DNA from: Macquaria australasica
Lineage: Eukaryota > Chordata > Actinopteri > Centrarchiformes > Percichthyidae
DNA length: 64,000 nucleotides
Assembly (NCBI GenBank): GCA_005408345.1
Contig: SEMN01000346.1
Location: 182,083-246,082, forward strand
Direction of reading: 5' to 3'
Part shown: piece by piece, positions 30,301 through 35,762 of the stretch
Layout: each line of letters begins with the position of its first letter
Position numbering within the stretch: position 1 is the stretch's first letter
Notes under the pieces: model-generated
The model's database searches: none
What the model was told of the DNA's origin: nothing
What the model saw: the letters and a program-made list of their open reading frames with translations, nothing else
Program-made: the position numbers and the translations under genes

Positions 30301-32593
30301 CAGCTAACATTTGTTACTTGTGTGCTGGTGCCAGCAGGTTGTCCTGACGGAGCGGACGCCATCGCTAGCGGACACTATGCTGTGTTCACAGTACTATGTG
30401 GAAGTGGGAAATGTCAAACCTTAAAGTGTGGCTGTCGAACTGCACAATCTGGCATATTTGAAAGTGAAAAAAAGACCTGAAACCGAAAAAATAAGATTTG
30501 AAACTGTAAAAAAAAAACGTAAGGCCTCAAATATCAAAATATATATAAAAGTGAAAAATGAAAACAAATTATTTATTCAAAAGAATTCCAGAATTGAATC
30601 AAAATTGTATTTAAACTGAAAAAACGTTTCCTTGTTACACTTATTTTATTTTGAATACATTGCTGCTGTATTGTAAGTTCAAGATCAAAACTTAACTTTC
30701 AGTTTTGGATTTTAGGTTTTCAATTACAATTTTTTTTTTTTTCCAAGTGATCAAAACTGTTGACCCAGATTTAGCCCCGTAGTATTTTAGTTTTCTGTCT
30801 TGCACAGTTCAGTGATTGTTTGAAATGAACCCTGGTCAAAGACGAGTGACGCTGCGTCTCTAAGTGAAGTGAATTTGTGTCTCCTCAGATGACGTACGTC
30901 CTGCTGGACGTCGCCGTGCAGGAGCTTTTCCCTGAACTCAGCAAGGTAAACAAGTGACGGTGGAGAATGTAAAGAATAATACAGGAAGACACAACTCGCT
31001 GGGTAATGGGAACGTGTACTGTGAATTCTCTATACAGCGGAAGGGGAGAGTGAAAGGCTTTTAATGTGAAAAACAGGAAATAGATTCATTAACATTTGTT
31101 TAAATATTGTATAAATCAGGCCTGTCGCTCTCTGCAGTTGAGGTAAAGAAAGGCCTGTGTGATGAGAAGTGATGTTGAAATATAAAGTTTATTCATATTT
31201 TAATTTAGTGCAGCTGCTGCTGACAAACAAAATGCTGCACAGATGTGGCTTCATTGTTATTAAACCAATACAGATTGTGTAACGTCCCATGATGCAACAA
31301 GGGCATCCATGTAGTCATTGGATCTCTGAATATGAAGCGAGGCGGTAGGTGCTTAGAGTCGGCAGCTGAGGTTAAAAGCTAAAGCTGATTCTCAGTAACA
31401 AACGTTTTTTGCTTCCTTTTTAAAAGGAATAGTTTGCATATCTGCTTTCTTTCCAAGAATCAATCTTATGTCAGTGCATTAAAGGCTAATATTACATTTT
31501 GGGTTCTAAATGACTTATAGGTGCAAAAAGGTCAGTAGGTCGCCTCAACCGGCAGCCGCAACCTGATCCTTGTGGTTAACTGCGTCCACTAAAGTGCTTG
31601 TTTTTGCCACAGACTCTGGTTCAGACTGTTGTTCTAAGTGTCTGACAACATGTTGGAAAGGATTCCTGCAGACCTGCAACAACTCAACCTCACGAGATTT
31701 CAGAGCGAGACAGAACTACAGACATTCCCATCAGCCTCAGCTGTACTTTGTGTTTACTGCTAATTAGCAAATGTTAGCATGCTAGCACACTAAAATACGA
31801 TGGTAAACATTATACCTGCTAAACATCCGCGTGTTAGCATTTAGCTCAAAGTGCAGACTCTTGTTATATTTCTGTTTGTGTACGGTTTAAACAAACGTGT
31901 TAATTAGTGAGCTTTACCGGTTTATTTCTGAACTTTGGACAGAGCCAGGCTAACTGTTTCCACCAGCTTCCACTCTTTATGCTAAGCTAGGCTAACCACG
32001 ACCCACCTTCAGCCAAATACGATGATCATCTAACTCTGAGAAAGAAAACAAATGAGCCAAAATGTTGAATGATTACTTGAAATGATTAGGACAGATGTCA
32101 GCTGTGATGAACGTCTCTGGTTTGGTAATGAAACGTTTCACACCGACTGAACTGAAGTCAGAACTCAAACCTCAGCAGCAGCGAGCGAACCAGCCAGCTC
32201 TGGTTTCACCGTGTACGAGACGGGCTTTTCACACCAGATTATACTTTAGTTTTTCATAGCTGCTGTAACGTGTGAAAGGCCACAGTGCAAATGAAACAAG
32301 CCAGATGTCACAGTTTGATGGCTGTCTTTGTCTTCAGCTGATATGAGCAAATACTCACACTTGCAAAGCTGGAACTGGTGAATTATTGGCATTTTTTCCT
32401 AAAAAGTGACTTAATTAATTGATCGTCAAAATAGTTGCTGTAACTCGACTGATCAGCCCTAATTAACACCACAGACAGTTTAACTCTGAAACGCTGCTGT
32501 GCACATCATCAGAGTAACTCATTAAACTGACGCCGGTGTTTCATGTTGACGTTTCGTCCTCAGCAGGGAGTGAAGGAAGCGATCGTCGTGTGA
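8622..32593 (+). CDS. snx14: snx14, sorting nexin 14 (29 coding exons, 934 aa)
   Basis: Joined exons: 8622-8752, 9757-9877, 10088-10161, 10489-10567, 10708-10751, 10836-10923, 11684-11768, 12248-12404, 12590-12665, 13060-13104, 13320-13400, 13637-13751, 14206-14361, 15637-15761, 16386-16444, 16898-16924, 19166-19298, 19660-19846, 20094-20177, 20287-20387, 21314-21425, 22318-22358, 23691-23810, 24486-24609, 26144-26308, 26658-26753, 28365-28456, 30889-30945, 32564-32593. The total is 2805 nt with no internal stops; human SNX14 is about 946 aa. Order of parts: two N-terminal membrane segments (about 25-70), PXA (about 128-300), RGS-like (about 328-470), PX (about 560-690), C-terminal nexin domain (about 780-920). 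Family knowledge: an ER-anchored protein at ER-lysosome and lipid-droplet contacts, acting in lipid homeostasis; human loss causes a cerebellar ataxia (SCAR20). The ATG at 8622 is chosen because the following RQYPVFC and membrane segments align with the human N-terminus. The extreme N-terminus diverges from human. Confidence 0.95.
8739..9113. repeat. Six-copy minisatellite (59/63 bp) duplicating the snx14 exon 1 splice donor
   Basis: Units start GTGCTGCTCAACAG or GTACTGCTCAACAG at 8739, 8798, 8861, 8924, 8987 and 9050, so one 59-bp step is followed by four of 63. The first unit straddles the exon 1/intron 1 boundary. Every later unit repeats the last 14 exon bases plus a donor-like GTAAAC. 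Units after the first are nearly identical. Confidence 0.97.
9757..9877 (+). CDS. snx14: snx14 exon 2 (membrane segments)
   Basis: Acceptor CCCTGCAG; reads YIHILMVFWSFLAG then VITFYCSLGPESLL, the second hydrophobic segment, closely matching human SNX14. The donor GTAAGT is at 9878. Confidence 0.95.
10088..10161 (+). CDS. snx14: snx14 exon 3 (Cys-rich CAVCGKVKC motif)
   Basis: Reads RQEQELFPLGHSC, AVCGKVKCKRH. The CxxC...C cluster between the membrane segments and the PXA domain is conserved in SNX14. Split R codon at the GTATGT donor. Confidence 0.95.
10489..10567 (+). CDS. snx14: snx14 exon 4
   Basis: Reads PTLLLENYQPWLDL then KVHSKVDASVAE, leading into the PXA domain. The acceptor is TTTGCAG; the donor GTACCT is weaker than consensus. 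Confidence 0.95.
10708..10751 (+). CDS. snx14: snx14 exon 5 (PXA)
   Basis: A 44-nt exon reading VFELVLENFVFPWY, the hallmark start of PXA domains. The donor is GTGAGT. Confidence 0.95.
10836..10923 (+). CDS. snx14: snx14 exon 6 (PXA)
   Basis: Reads DITDDEACVDELRM then TFRFFASVLVRRAQK, the PXA helix region. The donor is GTGACT. Confidence 0.95.
10993..11322. repeat. Dispersed repeat, family A, in snx14 intron 6
   Basis: Starts TTTAACTGACAATTATTTTC and contains the family's AAATGTTTGGCAG and AATCGATTCACTGAC motifs. It is about 330 bases, similar in order to the clearer copy near 18.8 kb. The rest of intron 6 holds nothing else recognised. Confidence 0.6.
11684..11768 (+). CDS. snx14: snx14 exon 7 (PXA)
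   Basis: Reads VDVPAVFADKVMK then AAMKHIEIIAKAREK, matching the human AAMKHIEVIVKAR segment. Confidence 0.95.
12248..12404 (+). CDS. snx14: snx14 exon 8 (PXA)
   Basis: Reads KNVQGLQQAALDEYG, then LHVALRSRKDEL and FPYVMPPKATDC. The segment is highly conserved in SNX14 orthologues. The acceptor is GTGCAG and the donor GTAGGC. Confidence 0.95.
12590..12665 (+). CDS. snx14: snx14 exon 9 (PXA)
   Basis: Reads SLALLLREVMAGSVM then LPTMDFMADP, the conserved end of the PXA core. The donor is GTGAGT. Confidence 0.95.
13060..13104 (+). CDS. snx14: snx14 exon 10
   Basis: A 45-nt in-frame exon reading DTVNLMVLIFVDDTP. Its length divides by three, so skipping would keep the frame. Confidence 0.93.
13320..13400 (+). 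CDS. snx14: snx14 exon 11 (PXA-RGS linker)
   Basis: Reads PEPAAEPPSALVPFL then QKYADVSNKKPS, the linker before the RGS-like domain. It is 81 nt and frame-neutral. Confidence 0.93.
13637..13751 (+). CDS. snx14: snx14 exon 12 (RGS-like)
   Basis: Reads VLKLELKEIRDQQD, LLFRFMNFLKQEGA, VHVLQFCLAV, the start of the RGS-like domain and nearly identical to human. Confidence 0.96.
14206..14361 (+). CDS. snx14: snx14 exon 13 (RGS-like)
   Basis: Reads EEFNDKILSPELSD, then IYETYCLDESIDK and FDKFIVEEIRN. The donor (A|GTAAGA) leaves one base completed by the next exon. Confidence 0.96.
15637..15761 (+). CDS. snx14: snx14 exon 14 (RGS-like)
   Basis: Reads AKGPYADVVKLQTM, LFEAYEHVLSLLER, VFTPMFCHSDE. The donor GTAAGA is followed within about 10 bases by a dispersed repeat. 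Confidence 0.96.
15771..16210. repeat. Dispersed repeat, family B (stepped AGTACTTTTACTT fish element)
   Basis: Runs from GAGTATTTCCATTTAATGC to GAATACTTTTTCCACCAC, ends that recur in the copies near 42.1 and 44.1 kb. It lies immediately after the snx14 exon 14 donor. Confidence 0.7.
16386..16444 (+). CDS. snx14: snx14 exon 15
   Basis: Reads YFRHLLRGAESPTR then NSRIN, ending the RGS-like region. The donor is AG|GTTTGT. Confidence 0.95.
16898..16924 (+). CDS. snx14: snx14 exon 16, 27-nt microexon
   Basis: The acceptor is TTATTGCAG and the donor GTAAGT. It encodes RNSFSLEES with split codons on both sides, equivalent to human GSLSLDDFR. It is frame-neutral: skipping joins IN-R directly to NTSKRGE. 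The upstream 25 bases contain several TGC triplets, the kind of context seen at SRRM4-regulated neural microexons. Confidence 0.9.
16925..18825 (+). other. snx14 intron 16, mostly unremarkable
   Basis: I see AT-rich intronic sequence with no ORF, tandem repeat or terminal-inverted-repeat element that I can support, up to the family A repeat near 18.83 kb. Ancient diverged repeats cannot be excluded. Confidence 0.5.
18826..19132. repeat. Dispersed repeat, family A, best-preserved copy
   Basis: Begins GGGCTGCAACTAACGATTAT and ends in AATCGATTATCAGAATAG. The core GTCTGACCAACAGTCC, AAGAAGCTGGAACCAGC and CCCAGAGCCCAAAGTGAC motifs recur in the other copies here. From memory it is a very common family in percomorph genomes. 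No coding capacity is visible. It sits just before exon 17. Confidence 0.8.
19166..19298 (+). CDS. snx14: snx14 exon 17
   Basis: Reads NTSKRGETFGISRIG, SKIKGVFKSTTMEG, then an acidic stretch ending NDFDDDL. It is the RGS-PX linker. The acceptor is TTCTCCCCAG. Confidence 0.95.
19660..19846 (+). CDS. snx14: snx14 exon 18 (start of PX domain)
   Basis: Reads VEEATVVMEDDSPAE, LSAWSITIPYIDIY, IPVFCIDVERNDRK. The PX domain begins at about WSITIP. It is GC-rich compared with neighbouring introns. Confidence 0.96.
19940..20060. repeat. Short dispersed-repeat fragment in intron 18
   Basis: Contains GGTAATTCCGGTATTTTTA and a CAGTAGATCACCTC motif. The same pair recurs as GGGAAACTCCGGTATTTTTA and CAGTAGATCTCCTC near 48.97-49.07 kb. 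It is a fragment only. Confidence 0.5.
20094..20177 (+). CDS. snx14: snx14 exon 19 (PX)
   Basis: Reads VGQETEKWSVYRRY, LEFYVLESKLTEFH. The W-VYRRY-EFY core is the PX signature around the phosphoinositide-binding pocket. SNX14 lacks a strong classical PI3P site in the literature as I recall. Confidence 0.96.
20287..20387 (+). CDS. snx14: snx14 exon 20 (PX)
   Basis: Reads FADAQLPSKRIIGP, NYEFLASKREEFEE, YLQ. It contains the PX proline-rich loop and following helix. Confidence 0.96.
20860..21130. repeat. Dispersed repeat fragment (AGGAAGTCCCTTGAGATT type) in intron 20
   Basis: The motifs AATCAGGAAGTCCCTTGAG and GGGAGACCTGGCCAAGAG match, from memory, a common teleost interspersed repeat probably derived from a non-LTR element. 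No coding capacity is visible here. Confidence 0.55.
21193..21301. repeat. (TG)n/(TGTC)n microsatellite abutting the exon 21 acceptor
   Basis: A 109-base tract of TGTGTC units passes into pure TG and ends 12 bases before the exon 21 acceptor. It replaces most of the usual pyrimidine tract. Confidence 0.97.
21314..21425 (+). CDS. snx14: snx14 exon 21
   Basis: Reads RLLQHPELSNSQLL, ADFLSPYSMESQFL, DRMLPDVNL, closely matching human LLQHPELSNSQLLADFLSP. The acceptor GGTGTATGTGCAG is pyrimidine-poor. Confidence 0.95.
22318..22358 (+). CDS. snx14: snx14 exon 22
   Basis: A 41-nt exon reading KIFKSVPGKLMKE, matching human KIIKSVPGKLMKE. The acceptor is TGTTTTACAG. Confidence 0.95.
22435..22625. repeat. 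Dispersed repeat, family D (GCTAAGCTAAGCTAAC) in intron 22
   Basis: Contains CAGTCTTAATGCTAAGCTAAGC, then GTGAGTGGTATCGGCC and AAACTACTCCTTTAA. Related sequence occurs near 31.95 and 57.03 kb. Confidence 0.6.
23691..23810 (+). CDS. snx14: snx14 exon 23
   Basis: Reads KGQNLEPFIQSFFNS, CESPKPKPSRPELT, ILSPSTENNKK. It is nearly identical to human and forms the linker before the C-terminal nexin domain. Confidence 0.96.
24486..24609 (+). CDS. snx14: snx14 exon 24
   Basis: Reads LFSDLFKNNANLSE, NHNYFMEMVTVDGM, YDYMMYI. The acceptor is CTCTGCAG and the donor GTAAGT. Confidence 0.95.
24610..26143 (+). other. snx14 intron 24, no clear feature
   Basis: About 1.5 kb of intron. The part near 25.15-25.57 kb has phrases seen in fish interspersed repeats, such as ACCATCTTTGGGTCCAG and ATCCATGGTTACAACACTAA, but no boundaries could be placed. 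Confidence 0.4.
26144..26308 (+). CDS. snx14: snx14 exon 25 (C-terminal nexin domain)
   Basis: Reads RSVFHMPDWLHHIL, ILFKNTFEACMDQY, LEQILQEHHMVSLI. It aligns with human VPDWLHHLL and EQLFQEHRLVSLI. Confidence 0.96.
26658..26753 (+). CDS. snx14: snx14 exon 26 (C-terminal nexin domain)
   Basis: Reads AVFCESSEERTTEA, KQTFEEMMKYLP. The donor is G|GTCAGT. Confidence 0.95.
27705..28155 (-). mobile_element. Non-LTR retrotransposon remnant (L2/Rex-like) in intron 26
   Basis: On the minus strand 27910-28134 reads FKILLLAYKALNGL, then YISHLLVRYEASR and LRSPGTGLL. This is the widespread reverse-transcriptase C-terminal segment of fish LINEs (KILLL-YKALNGL ... LRS-GTGLL). The adjacent 27715-27780 has the common GGCAATTCAAAGTGCTTTACA element end. 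It is heavily truncated and surely inactive. The family is assigned from memory of the motif. Confidence 0.6.
28365..28456 (+). CDS. snx14: snx14 exon 27 (C-terminal nexin domain)
   Basis: Reads FVGKCIGEEAKYEG, IRLLFDGFQQPLLN, KQ. It matches human LVKCIGEETKYESIRLLFDG. Confidence 0.96.
28916..29532. mobile_element. Non-autonomous hAT-type DNA transposon in intron 27, with target-site duplication
   Basis: The left end is CAGGGGTATTCAATTAAAA and the right end, read on the other strand, is CTGAGGTCACTAATAGG. Imperfect 8-base duplications flank it: TTTTATAG at 28908-28915 and TTTTATAC at 29533-29540. The end sequence and 8-bp duplication fit hAT elements. Its 617 bp encode no transposase that I recognise, although the minus strand stays open across 29205-29516. 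Confidence 0.75.
29915..30779. mobile_element. Foldback/MITE element with ~200-bp inverted repeats in intron 27
   Basis: The left arm 29915-30120 (starting TGGGGCTAAATCTGGGTC) and right arm 30568-30779 (CGGGGCTAAATCTGGGTC on the other strand) are inverted copies over about 200 bases, sharing for example AACCTAAAATCC and GTTAAGTTTTGATCTTGAAC. The arms flank a 447-base unique centre. A TA dinucleotide lies on both sides (29913-29914 and 30780-30781), as expected for a Tc1/mariner-type insertion. No transposase ORF is present. Confidence 0.8.
30889..30945 (+). CDS. snx14: snx14 exon 28
   Basis: Reads MTYVLLDVAVQELF then PELSK, matching human LTYVLLDIVIQELFPEL. The acceptor is GTCTCCTCAG and the donor GTAAAC. 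Confidence 0.95.
31480..31870. repeat. Dispersed repeat, family C (GCTAATTAGC/TTAGCATGCTAGCA) in intron 28
   Basis: Contains GACATTCCCATCAGCCTCAGC, TTTACTGCTAATTAGC and ATGTTAGCATGCTAGC in the same order as copies near 46.3 and 47.3 kb, with an additional upstream segment. The open stretch on the plus strand is incidental. Confidence 0.65.
31920..32060. repeat. Dispersed repeat, family D fragment in intron 28
   Basis: Contains CAGGCTAACTGTTTCC, CTTTATGCTAAGCTAGGC and ATCATCTAACTCTGAG, the same order as the copy near 22.45 kb. Confidence 0.55.
32347..32463. repeat. Dispersed repeat, family A fragment in intron 28
   Basis: Contains AAAGCTGGAACTGG, AATTGATCGTCAAAATAG and ends GATCAGCCCTAAT, the 3' third of family A. 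Confidence 0.5.
32564..32593 (+). CDS. snx14: snx14 exon 29, terminal coding exon
   Basis: Reads QGVKEAIVV then TGA. The acceptor is a CAG-CAG tandem, so a one-glutamine variant is possible. The ending differs from the human VTSVTSWM tail, but phase and position fit. A poly(A) signal lies 109 bases downstream. Confidence 0.85.
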   Translation, partial: QGVKEAIVV

Positions 32594-32701
32594 CCCGGAC
32601 GATGTACCGAACTCTGTATCCACACGTCCACATCCTGCGATACTCAACTATTTCCAAAACCTCTGGGATCACTTTTACATTCCAATGTCTATTAATGCAC
32701 T

Positions 32702-32707
32702 AATAAA
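32702..32707 (+). promoter_or_regulatory. snx14: Poly(A) signal of snx14
   Basis: AATAAA lies 109 bases after the stop, followed by a T/GT-containing region (CTCTGTCGCCTTTTTC). A second AATAAA at 33654-33659 could serve a longer transcript. Confidence 0.6.
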
Positions 32708-33252
32708 AAGATATATATTTATTGATGTCACTACAGATAACGCTCTGTCGCCTTTTTCTTTCACCACCGATGACAATATTTGCACATTAAACATGTCTTA
32801 AATCCATCCGAATATTTCTAGGATCTATTCTGTCAGTGTTTGAGGATTAAATTATTAGTTTAAATTTGATTTGGGGACATCAGGAGCCATCACAGGTCGT
32901 CAACACGATATTATCTGACTCACCAGTTTTTTCACTATTTTGAAATGGCACTGTTGCAGACAAATGCTTCTGTCCTTTCAAAACAATGTTTTGTAGTCAA
33001 GGTTTCGAAATGTCTTATGTAAAATATAAACTCACTTTGATGCCAGGAGTCATTTTGCAGGAGCAGATGCTGGACAGAGAAGCATCTGGGTCTGGTTATG
33101 AGGATATCACGTCCTCCCAGCCCAACTTGTTCATGACGGTTTGATATTTTACAGCTTTAGATGTTCAAAAAAGTCAGTCAACGGCTTTAATTTACCTTTT
33201 TTTTCTCTGGGTAACATCAGACTCAGTCTCACATGTTGTTCTGCAAACTTAA

Positions 33253-33572
33253 AGGTGGGGTCAGCGATTCTAATCCAATACACTTTTTGTCAAATTCAGC
33301 GAATATCTCCTCGCAGTCCGCTAGCTGTCTGTTCTGTGAGTGCTGAAATAGAATATTGTGTTTGTACACAACCCTGGCTCTGTAAGTGGGAAACAAACAA
33401 AGTGACAGGACACCATTACTTTACACTATTACATGGCGTTCGTGCTCGTGCACACGCCCTCTTCCACGTCCTCGCCCACGAGGAACAGAGCTACACCGTG
33501 ACAGTAATGAAATGCAAATAACATTGGAGTAAAAATATCAACAATCTTTCTCCAGAATTGCTGCCCCCACCT
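33253..33572. mobile_element. 320-bp MITE with TTAA flanks (piggyBac-like) downstream of snx14
   Basis: The left end is AGGTGGGGTCAGCGATTCT. The right end, inverted, is AGGTGGGGGCAGCAATTCT. TTAA lies on both sides (33249-33252 and 33573-33576). Duplicated TTAA is the piggyBac signature. It is non-coding and short, therefore non-autonomous. Confidence 0.7.
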
Positions 33573-33659
33573 TTAATGACACCTGTTAATATCTTACCTG
33601 TCACTTCTGAAGCTGCAGTAGTATTAGGAACTGTATGTGTGTAGTTCGAAAACAATAAA

Positions 33660-35235
33660 ACAAGAAGAAGAAAGTTAGTACAGATCTTTTTGTCTTAAAT
33701 CATCCAAAAACTGGTGCAACATCTGCACTTATAAATTCCCTTTGGAAACCTGCAGTGGAAAAAATTTCCAGGGTTTGACTCACTAAGAACACGCCACTCC
33801 TGATTCCAAAGCGGGAACTTTTTACAGGAAACACTTAAGCTGATTCACAGATGTTCAAAATTATGTTCATGCAAATACAAGCAATTCGGCTTCTAAAGAG
33901 AATTGCTTACAGTTGATCGTAACAAACAGACTGAAGACAGTCAGAATCTCACGCTCAGTGTTAACTCCATGTCGTGGACGGTAAAATTGATCCTGTGAGC
34001 ATAAAGGTTGCAGTTTCTGTCTGTGCAGAAAAAGTGTAGTGTGAGTTAACACAACGCACAAAATGAATAACTCAGAGTGTCGGACCAGCTTTATTCTGGA
34101 TAGTCCACAGAACACACTGCCAACAGTTTCCATTGGGACTATTTCACACTGAGGTTTGTGGATTTTCCAGAGTAACAGGATCACTGTTTCTGGACAGACA
34201 TGGTGCAGTAAAATGTGTTTATAGTCATTTTTTATCACTTTGAGCACCAAAAACTCTGATATCTGAAAACCTGGACAAAGTAAGTGAGTAAGTGAGACAG
34301 TCTGTTTTGTTTGTAATTTGGGTGAACAGACCCTTTAAAGTGAATTGAAAAATCACTGGTAACACACCTTTGAGTGAAACATTAAACTCCAAACTGGTTT
34401 CATCTCAGGACAAGACTGTGGCTAAACTGGGAGACTCTTTTCATTGAAGAACTAAATATAAAACAATAAAAAGTCCCAAATAAAAACTGACCATGTCCTG
34501 AATATGACCTCCTCTCTTCCCAGAAATGCACTAAATGAAAGCCAGACTGCTTCCACCAAGTCTTAATGTAGTTGTTTTCCAGCACTTGGCAGCTGATGTC
34601 AGTGCAGGCCGGTGCAATCTGTGCTGGCGCCCAGTGAACTGACTAATAAGGCGTTCCTGAGCATTAGCAGGCAGCGAGCGTTGTTTGGGAGATCCCTCAC
34701 ACAGAGGAGGCCTTGTTCGCCGAGGAGCTCCGGTTAAAAAACTCTGGATGTTACAGAGAGAAGAGAGTCTGCTGCTGGAGTCAGCTTCTGTTTGAGCCAC
34801 AATAACAAGAAGATAAACTAAGATAAATATACTTTCCACTCATGATGTGATTCTTGATTGATGCCAGCAGGTAAATCCTCTCCTCTGTCCACAGAAAGTT
34901 CAGAGGTTCAAGGTCAGATACATAAAGGACACTTCAGCAGGTAATACTTTAACTCAGGTATTCTAAATGAAGAGTCTTTCCACTCAGATATCAAGTTTCA
35001 TTTGAAGTTATTTCCACACCGAGTCCGAATTAACATGCAAGAAATTTGCGCAAAATCAAGCATGTACTTAACAGAGAACTACGGTTTATTACAACATGGG
35101 TTTTATTGTCTTAGCCATCACTGGTATCAGTGTTATAACAACTAGTATTCATCAAAGTAATTCCTCTAAAAATAGATCCAGGGTGGAAACAAACACGAGC
35201 ATTCAGACAGGTTGTAAACAAACCCCCAGGTTAGA
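33660..35235. other. Convergent snx14-nt5e intergenic region, no gene seen
   Basis: No exon-like or RNA-gene sequence was recognised between the two convergent 3' ends. The open frames here show no family resemblance. Part of it may be the nt5e 3' UTR or a longer snx14 3' UTR. Confidence 0.5.
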
Positions 35236-35245
35236 TTTATTTATT
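35236..35245 (-). promoter_or_regulatory. nt5e: Candidate poly(A) signals of nt5e (overlapping pair)
   Basis: The minus strand reads AATAAATAAA, about 340 bases after the nt5e stop, followed by a GT-rich stretch (GGGGGTTTGTTTAC). Another AATAAA at 35085-35090 is an alternative. Confidence 0.5.
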
Positions 35246-35586
35246 AGGAGGAGAAACGGTAAAATTATGACTCAAACTGTCTTGAGGCTGCGGTGTCATG
35301 GTCGTTATATGAACTGCAGCTTTTCGGTCGCCTTGGCTGCAGTTTTTGCTATTTTGTCCAAACTTGGTCCACTTGAGTTTCAAGACAAATCGGGTACTAG
35401 AGCTTACCTTCCATTTTAAAATACGTGTAAAATAAAATCAAAAGTGACGTCAAATCATATTTTTGTGAAGTGAGATTTTCAGTCCCACAGGATTACAACC
35501 ATACGAGCTGTTAATTCTTCAAGTTCACATGCAGTTTGGTTAAAAACTGTATTTCTGTTCTCTTGTGTTTCTGGGTAAAGTCAGCC

Positions 35587-35762
35587 TTACATGCTCCCAC
35601 ACAGAGTCCAGAGCAGCCCCAGTGAAACCAGTAAAACCAGCGGAGCGGTTTGTCCCCGCAGTCCAGAAGCTGAGTTGTAGATCTTGATGCGTCCTTCAAC
35701 AGACGGATAAACTTTCTGTCTTTGCGTGATGTAGTTGGACACGACTGAAATGTCCAAATCAC
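35587..35762 (-). CDS. nt5e: nt5e exon 9 (C-terminus, GPI signal)
   Basis: Reads DLDISVVSNYITQR, QKVYPSVEGRIKIY, NSASGLRG, then the hydrophobic APLVLLVSLGLLWTL and a stop. NSASG is a plausible GPI attachment site. The acceptor is TTCCAG. Confidence 0.95.

Noticed and set aside
33141..33521. 126-codon frame downstream of snx14
   Set aside because: Most of it lies in the TTAA-flanked MITE; no protein family resemblance.
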